Positions 37,044 to 47,119 of a stretch of 64,000 nt of DNA are shown one piece after another. A program made the translations under genes and the position numbers. The DNA is from Dryocola sp031988645 (GTDB lineage: Bacteria; Pseudomonadota; Gammaproteobacteria; Enterobacterales; Enterobacteriaceae), in NCBI RefSeq assembly GCF_051307045.1, contig NZ_CP150452.1, positions 248,001 to 312,000 on the forward strand, read 5' to 3'. Under the pieces are notes generated by a model. It was given only the letters and a program-made list of their open reading frames with translations, was not told the DNA's origin and made no database searches. The first letter of the stretch is position 1. Every line of letters starts with the position of its first letter.

Positions 37044-37197
37044 GTCGGATGGCGCTGCGCTTATCCGACCTACGTTAACCCCGGCTGATGATAGCGTTGC
37101 GCTTATCCGACCAGCGTTAACCCTGGCTGATGATGGCGCTGCGCCGCTCTGGCCTGGCTTTTCTACGTAGGGTGGATAAGCGTATGCGTCATCCACC
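37044..37197. repeat. REP/BIME cluster between ugpB and ugpA
   Basis: Contains REP palindrome GTCGGATGGCGCTGCGCTTATCCGAC spread over 37044-37069, two further tandem units with the core GCTGATGAT(A/G)GCG(T/C)TGCGC, and a last inverted unit GGGTGGATAAGCG...GTCATCCACC at 37170-37197. The cluster lies inside the operon. REP elements there usually stabilise the upstream message, so ugpB mRNA could accumulate over the permease part. Confidence 0.82.
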
Positions 37198-37220
37198 TTT
37201 AATATTTACAAGAGTTGCCT

Positions 37221-38109
37221 ATGTCCTCATCTCGTCCGGTGTTCCGCTCAGGCTGGCTTCCTTACGCGTTAGTTCTGCCGCAGTTGCTTATCACGGTTAT
37301 CTTTTTCATCTGGCCTGCGGGCGAAGCGCTGTGGTATTCGCTGCAAAGCGTCGATCCGTTCGGGCTTTCCAGCACTTTTGTCGGGTTGGATAATTTCACC
37401 CAGCTTTTCAATGACAGCTACTATCTGGACGCCTTCTACACCACGCTGATTTTCAGCGGCATGGTCGCGGGCAGCGGCCTGCTGGTCTCGCTGTTTTTCG
37501 CCGCTCTGGTGGATTACGTGGTGCGCGGCAGCCGGCTATACCAGACGCTGATGCTGCTGCCTTACGCTGTCGCTCCCGCCATTGCCGCGGTGCTGTGGAT
37601 CTTCCTTTTTAACCCTGGCCGCGGCCTGCTCACCCACGTGCTGGAGCAGTTTGGCTATCACTGGAACCACGCGCAGAACAGCGGCCAGGCGATGTTCCTC
37701 GTGGTGTTCGCCTCGGTGTGGAAGCAGATCAGCTACAACTTCCTGTTCTTTTTCGCGGCGCTGCAATCTATTCCCCGCTCGCTGGTGGAGGCCGCCGCCA
37801 TCGACGGCGCCGGGCCGGTGCGCCGCTTCTTTAAGCTGTCGCTGCCGCTGATTGCGCCGGTGAGCTTCTTCCTGCTGGTGGTGAATCTGGTGTACGCCTT
37901 TTTCGACACCTTCCCGGTTATCGACGCCGCGACCGGCGGCGGCCCCGGTACAGGCCACCACCACGCTTATCTATAAAATCTACCGCGAAGGATTCGCCGG
38001 GCTGGATCTCTCCGCCTCGGCCGCGCAATCCGTGGTGCTGATGCTGCTGGTGATTGTGCTGACGGTTATCCAGTTTCGCTTCGTCGAACGTAAGGTGCGC
38101 TACCAATGA
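37221..38109 (+). CDS. ugpA: Glycerol-3-phosphate permease UgpA, frameshifted as written
   Basis: Inner-membrane permease, normally about 295 residues. The frame is normal from MSSSRPVFRSGWLPY through the coupling loop EAAAIDGAGPVRRFF to DTFPVIDAATGGG, then breaks at GGCCCC (37941-37946). Removing one C restores PVQATTTLIYKIYREGFAGL and the known end FVERKVRYQ, with the stop overlapping the ugpE ATG. As written, translation stops at 37976 after about 252 residues and lacks the last helix. The start ATG at 37221 is preferred to a TTG two codons upstream. A sequencing error is likely. Confidence 0.92.
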
Positions 38110-38951
38110 TTGAGAACCGCCGCGGGCTGACGATTTTCAGCCACGCCATGCTGATCCTTGGCATCATCGTGATCCTGTTCCCGCTGTACGTCGCCTTCGT
38201 TGCCGCGACGCTGGACGGCGCCGCCGTATTCCAGACGCCCATGACGCTGATTCCCGGCGGCCATCTGCTGGAAAACATGGCTAACATCTGGGCGCACGGC
38301 GTGGGCGCCAACAGCGCGCCTTTTGGCCTGATGCTGCTCAACAGCCTGGTGATGGCGCTGGGCATCACGCTGGGCAAAATCATCGTGTCGATGCTTTCCG
38401 CCTTCGCCATCGTCTGGTTCCGCTTCCCGCTGCGCAACCTGTTCTTCTGGATGATTTTTATCACCCTGATGCTGCCGGTTGAGGTGCGTATTTTCCCGAC
38501 GGTAGAGGTCATCGCAAACCTGAAGATGCTCGACAGCTATGCGGGGCTGACTTTGCCGCTGATGGCCTCGGCTACCGCCACTTTCCTGTTTCGCCAGTTC
38601 TTTATGACCCTGCCGGACGAGCTGCTGGAAGCCGCCCGCATCGACGGGGCGTCGCCCATGCGCTTCTTCCGCGACATCGTGCTGCCGCTGTCGAAAACCA
38701 ATCTGGCGGCGCTGTTCGTTATCACTTTTATCTATGGCTGGAACCAGTATCTGTGGCCGCTATTGATTATCAGCGATGCAAACCTCGGCACGGCGGTGGC
38801 GGGCATCAAAGGGATGATGTCCTCCGGCGAAGGCACCACCCAATGGAACCAGGTGATGGCGGCGATGCTGCTGACCCTGATTCCCCCGGTGATTATCGTT
38901 TTAGTAATGCAGCGCGCTTTTGTGCGTGGCCTGGTTGATAGCGAGAAATAA
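38106..38951 (+). CDS. ugpE: Glycerol-3-phosphate permease UgpE
   Basis: A 281-residue permease with six membrane segments and the coupling motif LLEAARIDGASPMRFFRDIV. It overlaps the repaired ugpA end (ATGA), confirming that ugpA should read through to that point. Confidence 0.96.
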   Translation: MIENRRGLTIFSHAMLILGIIVILFPLYVAFVAATLDGAAVFQTPMTLIPGGHLLENMANIWAHGVGANSAPFGLMLLNSLVMALGITLGKIIVSMLSAFAIVWFRFPLRNLFFWMIFITLMLPVEVRIFPTVEVIANLKMLDSYAGLTLPLMASATATFLFRQFFMTLPDELLEAARIDGASPMRFFRDIVLPLSKTNLAALFVITFIYGWNQYLWPLLIISDANLGTAVAGIKGMMSSGEGTTQWNQVMAAMLLTLIPPVIIVLVMQRAFVRGLVDSEK

Positions 38952-38954
38952 CCC

Positions 38955-40021
<1,067 letters not shown>

Positions 40022-40025
<4 letters not shown>

Positions 40026-40765
40026 GCAACTGGCCATATCCTTCTGTCGTCGCCCACCGCGGCGGCGGAAAACTCGCGCCGGAAAATACCCTCGCGGCAA
40101 TCGACGTCGGGGCGCGCTACGGGCACACGATGATTGAGTTTGACGCCAAGCTTTCACAGGACGGGCAAATTTTCCTGCTGCATGACGATACGCTTGAGCG
40201 TACCAGCAACGGCTGGGGCGTGGCGGGAGAGCTGCCCTGGGACAAGCTGCTCGGCGTGGACGCCGGCAGCTGGTTCGGCAGGGATTTCAAAGGCGAGCCG
40301 CTGCCGCTGCTCTCGCAGGTGGCGGAACGCTGCAAAAGGCACGGCTTAATGGCGAATATCGAAATCAAACCCACCACCGGCACGGAAACCCGGACGGGTA
40401 AAGCTATCGCGCTTGCTGCTCGTGAACTCTGGCAGGGGCAAACCGCGCCGCTGCTTTCCTCTTTTTCCGTTGAAGCGCTTGAGGCTGCGCAGGTCGCCGC
40501 GCCGGAATTACCCCGTGGTTTGCTGCTCGATGAGTGGCGTGAAGACTGGCGCGAGCTAACCGCCCGCCTTGGCTGCGTGTCGATTCATTTGAATCATAAT
40601 CTGCTGGATGAGGCGCGGGTGCGGGCGCTAAAAGCGGTGGGGCTGCGTATTCTGGTTTATACCGTGAATGCTCCCCAACGGGCGAAAACCCTGCTGCGCT
40701 GGGGAGTGGACGCCATTTGCACCGACAGAATCGATGCTATCGGCCCGGATTTTAAGGCCCAATAG
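40022..40765 (+). CDS. ugpQ: Cytoplasmic glycerophosphodiester phosphodiesterase UgpQ
   Basis: A 247-residue GDPD-family enzyme that hydrolyses imported glycerophosphodiesters to glycerol-3-phosphate and an alcohol. Active-site segments are VVAHRGGGKLAPENTLAAI and FLLHDDTLERTSNG. No signal peptide, consistent with the cytoplasmic form. Last gene of the ugp operon; its 3' end overlaps convergent yhhA by 14 bases. Confidence 0.96.
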
Positions 40766-41198
40766 TCTTCAGCGGAATATTAGGCTGCGGCGTGGTCGGG
40801 CTGGTCGGGTTCAGCATGCTGCCGTTGGTTTTTGGCTGCAGCATGTGTTCCTGCTGCGCCGCGCGCTCGCTGCCGTTGAGCATTCCTCCGTTGGTATTCG
40901 GCAGCATCTGCTGGCTGCCCGGCTCCAGCTCGTTCGGCAGCGTCTGCCTGATGCGCGGCTGCTGCTGGGTGTTGTTGTTTATCTGCGCTTCCAGATGCTG
41001 TTGCTGAATGCGCGTCTGGGTTTGCAGCTGCTGGTTCAGCATCCCTTTTTGCTGCGTCTGCTGCATTTGCATCTGCTGCTGCATGCGCTGCTGGCTGGGA
41101 ATCTGATAATCCGGCATGTTCGGGTTATTCATGGTGTTAAGCGGCTGTGCACAGCTGAAAAAAGGCAGCAGGGCCGTCAGGAGCAATAATTTTTTCAT
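40752..41198 (-). CDS. yhhA: YhhA, Gln-rich periplasmic DUF2756 protein
   Basis: A 148-residue protein with a signal peptide (MKKLLLLTALLPFFSCAQP) and a Gln/Met/Asn-rich body, like E. coli YhhA. The conserved end is TPQPNIPLKTIGP. Function unknown. The Cys in the signal region (FFSCAQ) could be a lipobox, but the residues before it are not ideal. Start at 41198; a codon at 41213 is less likely. Divergent from ggt. Confidence 0.9.
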   Translation of the reverse strand: MKKLLLLTALLPFFSCAQPLNTMNNPNMPDYQIPSQQRMQQQMQMQQTQQKGMLNQQLQTQTRIQQQHLEAQINNNTQQQPRIRQTLPNELEPGSQQMLPNTNGGMLNGSERAAQQEHMLQPKTNGSMLNPTSPTTPQPNIPLKTIGP

Positions 41199-41321
41199 CT
41201 TCACCTCCTCCATTTGGGGGATTTTCTAAGTTTACTCCTTTTGCGCCACCGCGATGGTTATTTAAGATTTTTAGACCAGGCTTATCTGGGGATTGACCCT
41301 GAAAAGCCTGGAGAAAACGAC

Positions 41322-43100
41322 ATGAAGCAGTGGAAAATCAGTCAATGGATAACAGGGCGCTGGATGGCCATTCCTGCGCTGACCATGGCGCTGTGCTTTA
41401 GCGCCGGCGCCAATCCGCCGCCGGTTGCCGCCCCGCCTCCGGCACCTGTTTCCTACGGCGTTGAGACGGACGTCCATCATCCGGTTCGCGCGCAGCACGG
41501 CATGGTCGCCTCGGTTGACGAGCTGGCAACCAGGGTGGGCGTGGATATTCTCAGGCAGGGCGGCAATGCGGTGGACGCGGCGGTGGCGGTTGGCTTCGCG
41601 CTGGCGGTTACGCATCCGCAGGCCGGGAATCTGGGCGGCGGCGGCTTTATGATGCTGCGTACCAAAGACGGCAAAACTACCGCCATCGACTTCCGTGAAA
41701 TGGCGCCTGAAAAAGCTACCCGCGATATGTTCCTTGATGAAAAAGGGGATGCCGACAGTAAAAAATCCCTCACTTCGCACCTTGCTTCAGGCACGCCGGG
41801 CACGGTGGCAGGCTTCGCCCTGGCGCTGGAGAAATACGGCACCTTGCCGTTGAATAAGGTTATTCAGCCCGCCATTAAACTGGCCCGGGACGGCATTACG
41901 GTTAACGATGCGCTGGCGGATGACCTGAAGCAGTACGGCGCAGAAGTGCTGCCCAGTCATGAAAACAGCAAAGCAATTTTCTGGAAGACGGACGGCAACC
42001 CGCTGCAAAAAGGCGACAGGCTGGTACAGGCCAATCTCGCCAAAAGCCTGGAGATGATTGCCGAGCTGGGGCCGGACGCCTTCTATAAAGGGGCGATTGC
42101 CGACCAGATAGCGGATGAGATGGCCAAAAACGGCGGGCTGCTCAGCAAGGCCGATCTTGCGAATTACAAAGCGGTGGAGCGTGAACCTGTCAGCGGGGAC
42201 TATCGCGGCTATCAGATTTTCTCCATGCCGCCGCCTTCTTCCGGCGGCATCCACATCGTGCAGATCCTCAATATTCTTGAGAACTTTGACCTCGCTAAAT
42301 ACGGCTTCGGCAGCGCGGACGCGATGCAGCTAATGGCGGAAGCGGAAAAATACGCTTACGCAGACCGCTCAGAGTATCTTGGCGATCCTGATTTTGTGAA
42401 GGTGCCGTGGCAGGCGCTGACCAGCAAGGCCTACGCCAAATCGCTCGCTGAGAAAATCGATCTCAGCAAAGCGCGCCCGTCGAGTGAAATCAAACCGGGT
42501 AAGCTTGCGCCCTATGAAAGCAACCAGACCACGCATTTCTCGGTGGTGGATAAAGACGGCAACGCCGTGGCGGTGACCTACACGCTGAATACCACCTTCG
42601 GCACGGGGATAGTCGCGGGCAATACCGGCATTCTGATGAATAACGAAATGGACGATTTCTCCGCCAAGCCCGGCGTGCCGAACGTTTACGGTTTGGTGGG
42701 CGGCGATGCGAACGCGGTCGGGCCGCATAAACGTCCGCTGTCCTCCATGTCGCCAACGATTGTGGTGAAAGACGGCAAAACCTGGCTGGTGACGGGCAGC
42801 CCAGGCGGCAGCCGCATTATCACCACGGTGCTGCAGATGGTGGTCAACAGCATTGATTTCGGCATGAACGTCGCCGAAGCGACCAACGCCCCGCGTTTTC
42901 ATCATCAGTGGCTGCCGGACCAGCTGTGGGTTGAAAAAGGCTTTAGCCCGGATACGCTACGGCTGCTGAAAGACAAAGGGCAGAACGTTGCGGTGAAAGA
43001 GGCGATGGGCAGTACGCAAAGCATCATGATCGCACCGGATGGCGTGCTTTATGGCGCTTCCGATCCGCGTACCGTCGATGATTTAACCGCGGGTTACTAA
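41322..43100 (+). CDS. ggt: Gamma-glutamyltranspeptidase Ggt
   Basis: A 592-residue periplasmic N-terminal nucleophile hydrolase that hydrolyses and transfers gamma-glutamyl groups, for example from glutathione. A signal peptide covers roughly the first 28-30 residues. The precursor is expected to self-cleave before the catalytic Thr at residue 404 in the segment YESNQTTHFSVVDKDGNA; the GSPGGSRIITT oxyanion loop is intact. The frame is open upstream to 41214, but the ATG at 41322 starts the signal peptide and has GGAGAAAACGAC upstream. Confidence 0.95.
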   Translation: MKQWKISQWITGRWMAIPALTMALCFSAGANPPPVAAPPPAPVSYGVETDVHHPVRAQHGMVASVDELATRVGVDILRQGGNAVDAAVAVGFALAVTHPQAGNLGGGGFMMLRTKDGKTTAIDFREMAPEKATRDMFLDEKGDADSKKSLTSHLASGTPGTVAGFALALEKYGTLPLNKVIQPAIKLARDGITVNDALADDLKQYGAEVLPSHENSKAIFWKTDGNPLQKGDRLVQANLAKSLEMIAELGPDAFYKGAIADQIADEMAKNGGLLSKADLANYKAVEREPVSGDYRGYQIFSMPPPSSGGIHIVQILNILENFDLAKYGFGSADAMQLMAEAEKYAYADRSEYLGDPDFVKVPWQALTSKAYAKSLAEKIDLSKARPSSEIKPGKLAPYESNQTTHFSVVDKDGNAVAVTYTLNTTFGTGIVAGNTGILMNNEMDDFSAKPGVPNVYGLVGGDANAVGPHKRPLSSMSPTIVVKDGKTWLVTGSPGGSRIITTVLQMVVNSIDFGMNVAEATNAPRFHHQWLPDQLWVEKGFSPDTLRLLKDKGQNVAVKEAMGSTQSIMIAPDGVLYGASDPRTVDDLTAGY

Positions 43101-43104
43101 AATC

Positions 43105-43124
43105 TGGCCCTCGTCCGAGGGCCA
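43105..43124. terminator. Convergent hairpin between ggt and yhhY
   Basis: TGGCCCT and AGGGCCA form a 7-base stem with a 6-base loop. It lies 4 bases after the ggt stop. A TTTT follows the stem only when it is read on the minus strand (yhhY side), so it is a modest terminator. Confidence 0.55.
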
Positions 43125-43129
43125 AAAAA

Positions 43130-43627
43130 TTATTCAGGCTTAAACCGCGCCATAAAATACGCGTCGACATACTTCCCGTCGCGCAGGCCGAAATGCTTAC
43201 CGGTGCCTTCCACTTCAAAACCAAACTTGCGGTAGACGGCCAGAGCAGCTTCGTTATCCACGTATACGGTCAGCTCTATGCGTTCTATCCGCAGCCAGTT
43301 ATCGCACAGGTCGGTCATGGCGGCCATCAGCGCGCTGGCGACGCCTCTGCCCTGATAGCCGCTGTCCACGCCCATGCCGAAGGTGGCGACGTGGCAGCGG
43401 CGCGGCGACTGCTCAACCGTAAGCATCAGCTGCCCGACGACCCGATCGTCAATACACGCCACAAGGTTGCGGCTGCCGGGTTTCGGCGCGGTGATGCGTT
43501 CCGTCCAGGGGTGTAGCGGTGGATGAGGAAGCTGTAGCGTGTCACGGTATACCGCAGGCTGGGCATAGATTTGCTGCAACGCCTGAGCGTCGCCGATTTC
43601 AGCGTGACGTACTACGATTTCTTTCAT
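43130..43627 (-). CDS. yhhY: GNAT acetyltransferase YhhY (amino acid N-acetyltransferase)
   Basis: A 165-residue GNAT protein. The acetyl-CoA motif is VDSGYQGRGVASALMAAM, and WLRIERIELTVYVDNEAALAVY is the typical strand and helix after it. The E. coli homologue acetylates some free amino acids and contributes to detoxifying analogues. Convergent with ggt. Confidence 0.92.
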   Translation of the reverse strand: MKEIVVRHAEIGDAQALQQIYAQPAVYRDTLQLPHPPLHPWTERITAPKPGSRNLVACIDDRVVGQLMLTVEQSPRRCHVATFGMGVDSGYQGRGVASALMAAMTDLCDNWLRIERIELTVYVDNEAALAVYRKFGFEVEGTGKHFGLRDGKYVDAYFMARFKPE

Positions 43628-43713
43628 CCTTTTATCCTCAATGAGTTACATAATCCCTTTAAACATCATTGACTTTCAATATGAAGTCAACCGCACATTT
43701 TTTGAAATTTCAC

Positions 43714-43744
43714 TTTACAAGTGCGAATGATAATGATTATTATT
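43714..43744 (+). promoter_or_regulatory. ryhB promoter with Fur box
   Basis: TTTACA (-35, 43714-43719) and TATTAT (-10, 43738-43743) are 18 bases apart. The 19-base AATGATAATGATTATTATT at 43726-43744 closely matches the Fur consensus of repeated GATAAT hexamers and overlaps the -10, so Fur-iron would block transcription. Confidence 0.88.
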
Positions 43745-43749
43745 GCCAT

Positions 43750-43846
43750 GCGTTCAGGGGATACCCTTACGGAGACATCCTGAAAGCACGACATTGCTCA
43801 CATTGCTTCCAGTATTACTTTAGCCAGCCGGGTGCTGGCTTTTTTT
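43750..43846 (+). ncRNA. ryhB: Small RNA RyhB
   Basis: An Hfq-dependent iron-sparing regulatory RNA of about 95 bases. The central segment CTGAAAGCACGACATTGCTC and the following ACATTGCTTCCAGTATTACT match the E. coli RyhB core that pairs with sodB, sdhC and other targets. The terminator is AGCCAGCCGGGTGCTGGCTT followed by T residues. The 5' stem (GCGTTCAGGGG ... ) differs from E. coli, where it reads GCGATCAGGAAGACC, but the hairpin potential (CAGG / CCTG) is kept. In E. coli ryhB also lies between yhhY and yhhX. The 5' end was placed 7 bases after the -10. Confidence 0.95.
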
Positions 43847-43865
43847 TGCCTTTTTTCCAGCCCGT

Positions 43866-43931
43866 TCGGCGGATGACGCTTATTCATCCCGCGTTAACGC
43901 GGCCGCGGCCTGGCAGGGCGGATAAACGAAG
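43866..43931. repeat. Degenerate REP-like palindromes upstream of yhhX
   Basis: CGGCGGATGACGCTTATTCA, then CCCGCG, then TGGCAGGGCGGATAAACG resemble halves of REP elements found elsewhere in the window. The match is poor compared with the livJ and ugp clusters. The rest of the region between yhhY and yhhX holds ryhB and no further gene. Confidence 0.45.
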
Positions 43932-43991
43932 TGCCAACCGCCGCAGACTGAAGTAAGGTTAAAGGAACTCAAAGTCAAAAAGGACGAAGCA

Positions 43992-45029
43992 ATGACTCTC
44001 AACTGCGCTTTTATTGGTTTCGGCAAAAGCACCACTCGCTACCATCTTCCTTACGTACTGGCCCGCAAAGACAAATTCCACGTCGCCCATATCTTCCGCC
44101 GTCATGAAAAGCCGGAAATCGAGCAGCAGCCTCAGTACGGCGATATTCATTTCACCAGCCGGCTGGATGAAGCGCTTTACGACCCGCAGGTGCAGCTGGT
44201 GGTGGTGTGCACGCACGCCGACAGCCATTTCGAGTATGCGAAACGCGCGCTGGAAGCGGGTAAAAACGTGCTGGTGGAAAAGCCGTTTACCCCAACGCTT
44301 GCGGAAGCAAAAGAGCTTTTTGAACTCGCCCGCGCCAAAGGGCTGACCATCTCGCCTTATCAGAACCGCCGCTTTGACTCCTGCTTCCTGACGATGAAAA
44401 AAGCCATTGAAAGCGGCAGGCTTGGCAAAATCGTGGAGGTTGAAAGCCACTTTGATATGTATCGCCCGGAGGCAGAAACCAAGCCTGGCCTGCCCGCAGA
44501 CGGCGCGTTCTACGGGCTTGGCGTCCATACGATGGACCAGATTATTTCGCTGTTCGGCCGCCCGGACCATGTGTCCTATGACATCCGCAGCGTGCGCAAT
44601 AAAGCCAATCCGGACGACACCTTCGAAGCGCAGCTGTTCTACGGCGATATGAAGGCCGTGGTCAAAACCAGCCACCTGGTGAAAATCGACTACCCGAAAT
44701 TCATCGTTCACGGCACCAAAGGCTCGTTCGTGAAATACGGCATCGACCAGCAGGAAACCAGCCTGAAGGCATACATCATGCCGGGGGAACCGGGTTTTGC
44801 CGCTGACGACAGCGTTGGCGTTCTGGAGTATGTCAACGACGCCGGAGAAACGGTGCGCGAAGAGTTAAAGCCGGAGCAGGGCGATTACGGCCGCGTGTAC
44901 GACGCGCTGTATGAAACCATCCTTAACGGTGCGCCGAATTTTGTCAGCGAAACTGAAGCATTAACCAATCTTGAAATCCTCGAACGCGGCTTCGAACAGG
45001 CCTCGCCCTCAACGGTGACGCTGGCCTGA
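43992..45029 (+). CDS. yhhX: Gfo/Idh/MocA-family oxidoreductase YhhX
   Basis: A 345-residue NAD(P)-dependent oxidoreductase of unknown substrate. The Rossmann start is CAFIGFGKSTTRYHLPYVL, the conserved EKP motif is in NVLVEKPFTPT, and the active-site region GLGVHTMDQI is present. Length matches E. coli YhhX. Its proximity to ryhB and Fur-controlled DNA is conserved, but no separate Fur box for it was identified. Confidence 0.93.
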   Translation: MTLNCAFIGFGKSTTRYHLPYVLARKDKFHVAHIFRRHEKPEIEQQPQYGDIHFTSRLDEALYDPQVQLVVVCTHADSHFEYAKRALEAGKNVLVEKPFTPTLAEAKELFELARAKGLTISPYQNRRFDSCFLTMKKAIESGRLGKIVEVESHFDMYRPEAETKPGLPADGAFYGLGVHTMDQIISLFGRPDHVSYDIRSVRNKANPDDTFEAQLFYGDMKAVVKTSHLVKIDYPKFIVHGTKGSFVKYGIDQQETSLKAYIMPGEPGFAADDSVGVLEYVNDAGETVREELKPEQGDYGRVYDALYETILNGAPNFVSETEALTNLEILERGFEQASPSTVTLA

Positions 45030-45040
45030 CGGCAAAAAAA

Positions 45041-45080
45041 GACGCCTCAGACTTGTTCATTTTTTTTGAACAGAGGCGTC
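45041..45080. terminator. Terminator of yhhX
   Basis: GACGCCTC and GAGGCGTC with inner TGTTCA and TGAACA arms form a long stem, and the loop holds a T8 run. A7 precedes the stem. It sits 11 bases after the yhhX stop. The T tract is in the loop, so termination on the minus strand would use the A7 as U7. Confidence 0.65.
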
Positions 45081-45153
45081 AAACTTCACCCTCTATGATC
45101 CCTTCTGATTCAGGTCCACACTTAGCCCATCAAACGAATTGAGGAGAAGTGAA

Positions 45154-45849
45154 ATGATCTACTTAAGAAAAGCCGAAGAACGGGGACATGCGAATCACGG
45201 TTGGCTGGATAGCTGGCACACTTTCTCTTTTGCCAACTATTACGACGCCAATTTTATGGGCTTCTCGGCGCTGCGCGTGATTAATGAAGACGTGGTCGCG
45301 GCCGGGGAAGGTTTTGGTACGCATCCGCACAAAGACATGGAAATCCTCACCTATGTGCTTGAAGGCGCGGTAGCGCATCGGGACAGCATGGGCAATGAAG
45401 AGCAGGTACCGGCGGGCGAATTCCAGATTATGAGCGCCGGGACCGGGATCACCCACTCCGAATACAACCCCAGCAAAACCGATCGTCTGCGCCTGTACCA
45501 GATCTGGATCATGCCGGATAAAAACGGCATCACGCCGCGCTACGACCAGCGTCGTTTTGATGCGCCGCAGGGCCGCCAGCTGGTGCTGTCGCCGGATGCG
45601 CGTGACGGCTCCCTGAAGGTGAATCAGGATATGGAACTGTCGCGCTGGGCGCTGGCGAAAGACGAGCAGTCCGTCTGTCAAATTCCGGCGGACCGCCGCA
45701 TCTGGATTCAGGTGGTGAAGGGCGATGTTTCTGTCAACGGCACCAGGGCAAAAACCAGCGACGCCGTCGCCGTGTGGGATGAACAGGCGATATCCGTTCA
45801 CGCCAACGAAACAAGCGAAATTTTGCTGTTTGATTTGCCACCGGTCTGA
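45154..45849 (+). CDS. yhhW: Pirin-like quercetin 2,3-dioxygenase YhhW
   Basis: A 231-residue bicupin of the pirin family. Metal ligands are in FGTHPHKDMEILTYVLEG (two His), and SAGTGITHSEYN (His and Glu). The E. coli protein has quercetinase activity in vitro; the natural substrate is unknown. Start chosen at 45154 after GAGGAGAAGTGAA; a codon at 45139 is less likely. Confidence 0.94.
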   Translation: MIYLRKAEERGHANHGWLDSWHTFSFANYYDANFMGFSALRVINEDVVAAGEGFGTHPHKDMEILTYVLEGAVAHRDSMGNEEQVPAGEFQIMSAGTGITHSEYNPSKTDRLRLYQIWIMPDKNGITPRYDQRRFDAPQGRQLVLSPDARDGSLKVNQDMELSRWALAKDEQSVCQIPADRRIWIQVVKGDVSVNGTRAKTSDAVAVWDEQAISVHANETSEILLFDLPPV

Positions 45850-45870
45850 TAATTCTCGTTAGTTACCGGT

Positions 45871-45903
45871 CACAACCTGCTGCTGAAACAGGGGAAGGTT
45901 GTG
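45871..45903 (+). terminator. Hairpin between yhhW and gntR
   Basis: CACAACCT and AGGTTGTG form a perfect 8-base stem with a 17-base loop, just after yhhW. No T tract follows, so the effect on transcription is uncertain. Confidence 0.4.
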
Positions 45904-45954
45904 CCCGGGTCGTGCTAAACTTCTTCGTCAATATTGAAGAAGCACGCGCGGAAT

Positions 45955-46951
45955 ATGAAAAAGAAAAGACCAGTACTACAGGACGTTGCTGATCGGGTAG
46001 GGATCACCAAAATGACGGTGAGCCGTTTTCTGCGCAACCCCGACCAGGTGTCCGCCGCGCTGCAGGTAAAAATTGCCGCCGCCCTGGACGAGCTGGGCTA
46101 TATCCCCAACCGCGCGCCCGATATCCTTTCTAATTCCACCAGCCGCGCCATCGGCGTTTTGCTGCCTTCGCTTACCAACCAGGTGTTTGCGGAAGTGCTG
46201 CGCGGTATCGAAAACGTCATTGACGCCTACGGCTACCAGACCATGCTTGCCCACTACGGCTATAAACCGGAGCTGGAGGAAGAGCGTCTGGAATCGATGC
46301 TTTCCTGGAATATTGACGGTCTGATCCTCACCGAGCGTACCCACACCCCACGCACGCTTAAAATGATTGAGGTGGCCGGCATTCCGGTGGTGGAACTTAT
46401 GGACAGCGTTTCGCCGTGCCTCGATATCGCCGTAGGCTTCGATAACTTCGAAGCGGCGCGCCAGATGACCGCGGCCATTATCGCCCGCGGCCCACCGCCA
46501 TGTGGCCTACCTCGGCGCGCGTCTCGACGAGCGTACGGTTATCAAACAGCACGGCTACGAGCAGGCGATGCGCGATGCCGGTCTGGTGCCTTATAGCGTA
46601 ATGGTCGAGCAGTCCTCTTCCTATTCCACCGGCATTGAGCTGTTCCGCCAGGCCAGACGCGAATACCCGCAGCTCGACAGCATTTTTTGCACCAACGATG
46701 ATTTAGCCATCGGCGCGGCTTTTGAATGCCAGCGGCAGGGCTTAAGCATTCCGCAGGATATGGCGATTGCCGGTTTCCACGGCCATGATATCGGCCAGGT
46801 CATGGAGCCGCGGCTGGCGAGCGTTCTGACGCCGCGTGAACGCATGGGCCGCATCGGCGCGGAGCGTTTGCTGGCAAGAATTCGCGGCGAAGAAGTGGCG
46901 CCGAAGATGCTCGATCTCGGCTTTACGCTCTCGCCCGGCGGCTCCATCTGA
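45955..46951 (+). CDS. gntR: Gluconate operon repressor GntR, frameshifted as written
   Basis: A LacI-family repressor of gluconate genes, normally 331 residues. The N-terminal helix-turn-helix is LQDVADRVGITKMTVSRFLR. The frame is normal to AARQMTAAIIARG and then breaks at GGCCC (46489-46493). Removing one C restores GHRHVAYLGARLDERTVIKQ and the ligand-binding half to the end LGFTLSPGGSI. As written, the product stops at 46596. Start at ATG 45955 (MKKKRPVLQ); an upstream codon at 45934 is less likely. The intact operators before gntK argue that the repressor is still in use and the frameshift is an error. Confidence 0.92.
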
Positions 46952-47033
46952 CGCCAACAAAACTTGATGTAGTTCACACTTATCGGCTTTTAAACCGAAT
47001 GGTTATTGCTTATTGACCGACCACTCATGACAA

Positions 47034-47060
47034 TGTTACCGATAACAGTTACCCGTAACA
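47034..47060 (+). promoter_or_regulatory. Two overlapping GntR operators before gntK
   Basis: TGTTACCGATAACA (47034-47047) and AGTTACCCGTAACA (47047-47060) both match the GntR palindrome TGTTACCCGTAACA. They sit about 60 bases upstream of the gntK start. Confidence 0.9.
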
Positions 47061-47119
47061 GCGCAGGCGCGCGCGGTGGCTGATAATTACGTAATCATTG
47101 TGCCAGTCGGAGCTACGCT

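Noticed and set aside
43669..43956. 95-codon open frame over ryhB
   Set aside because: It runs through the ryhB promoter, Fur box and terminator and has no protein-like composition. The RNA gene explains this DNA.
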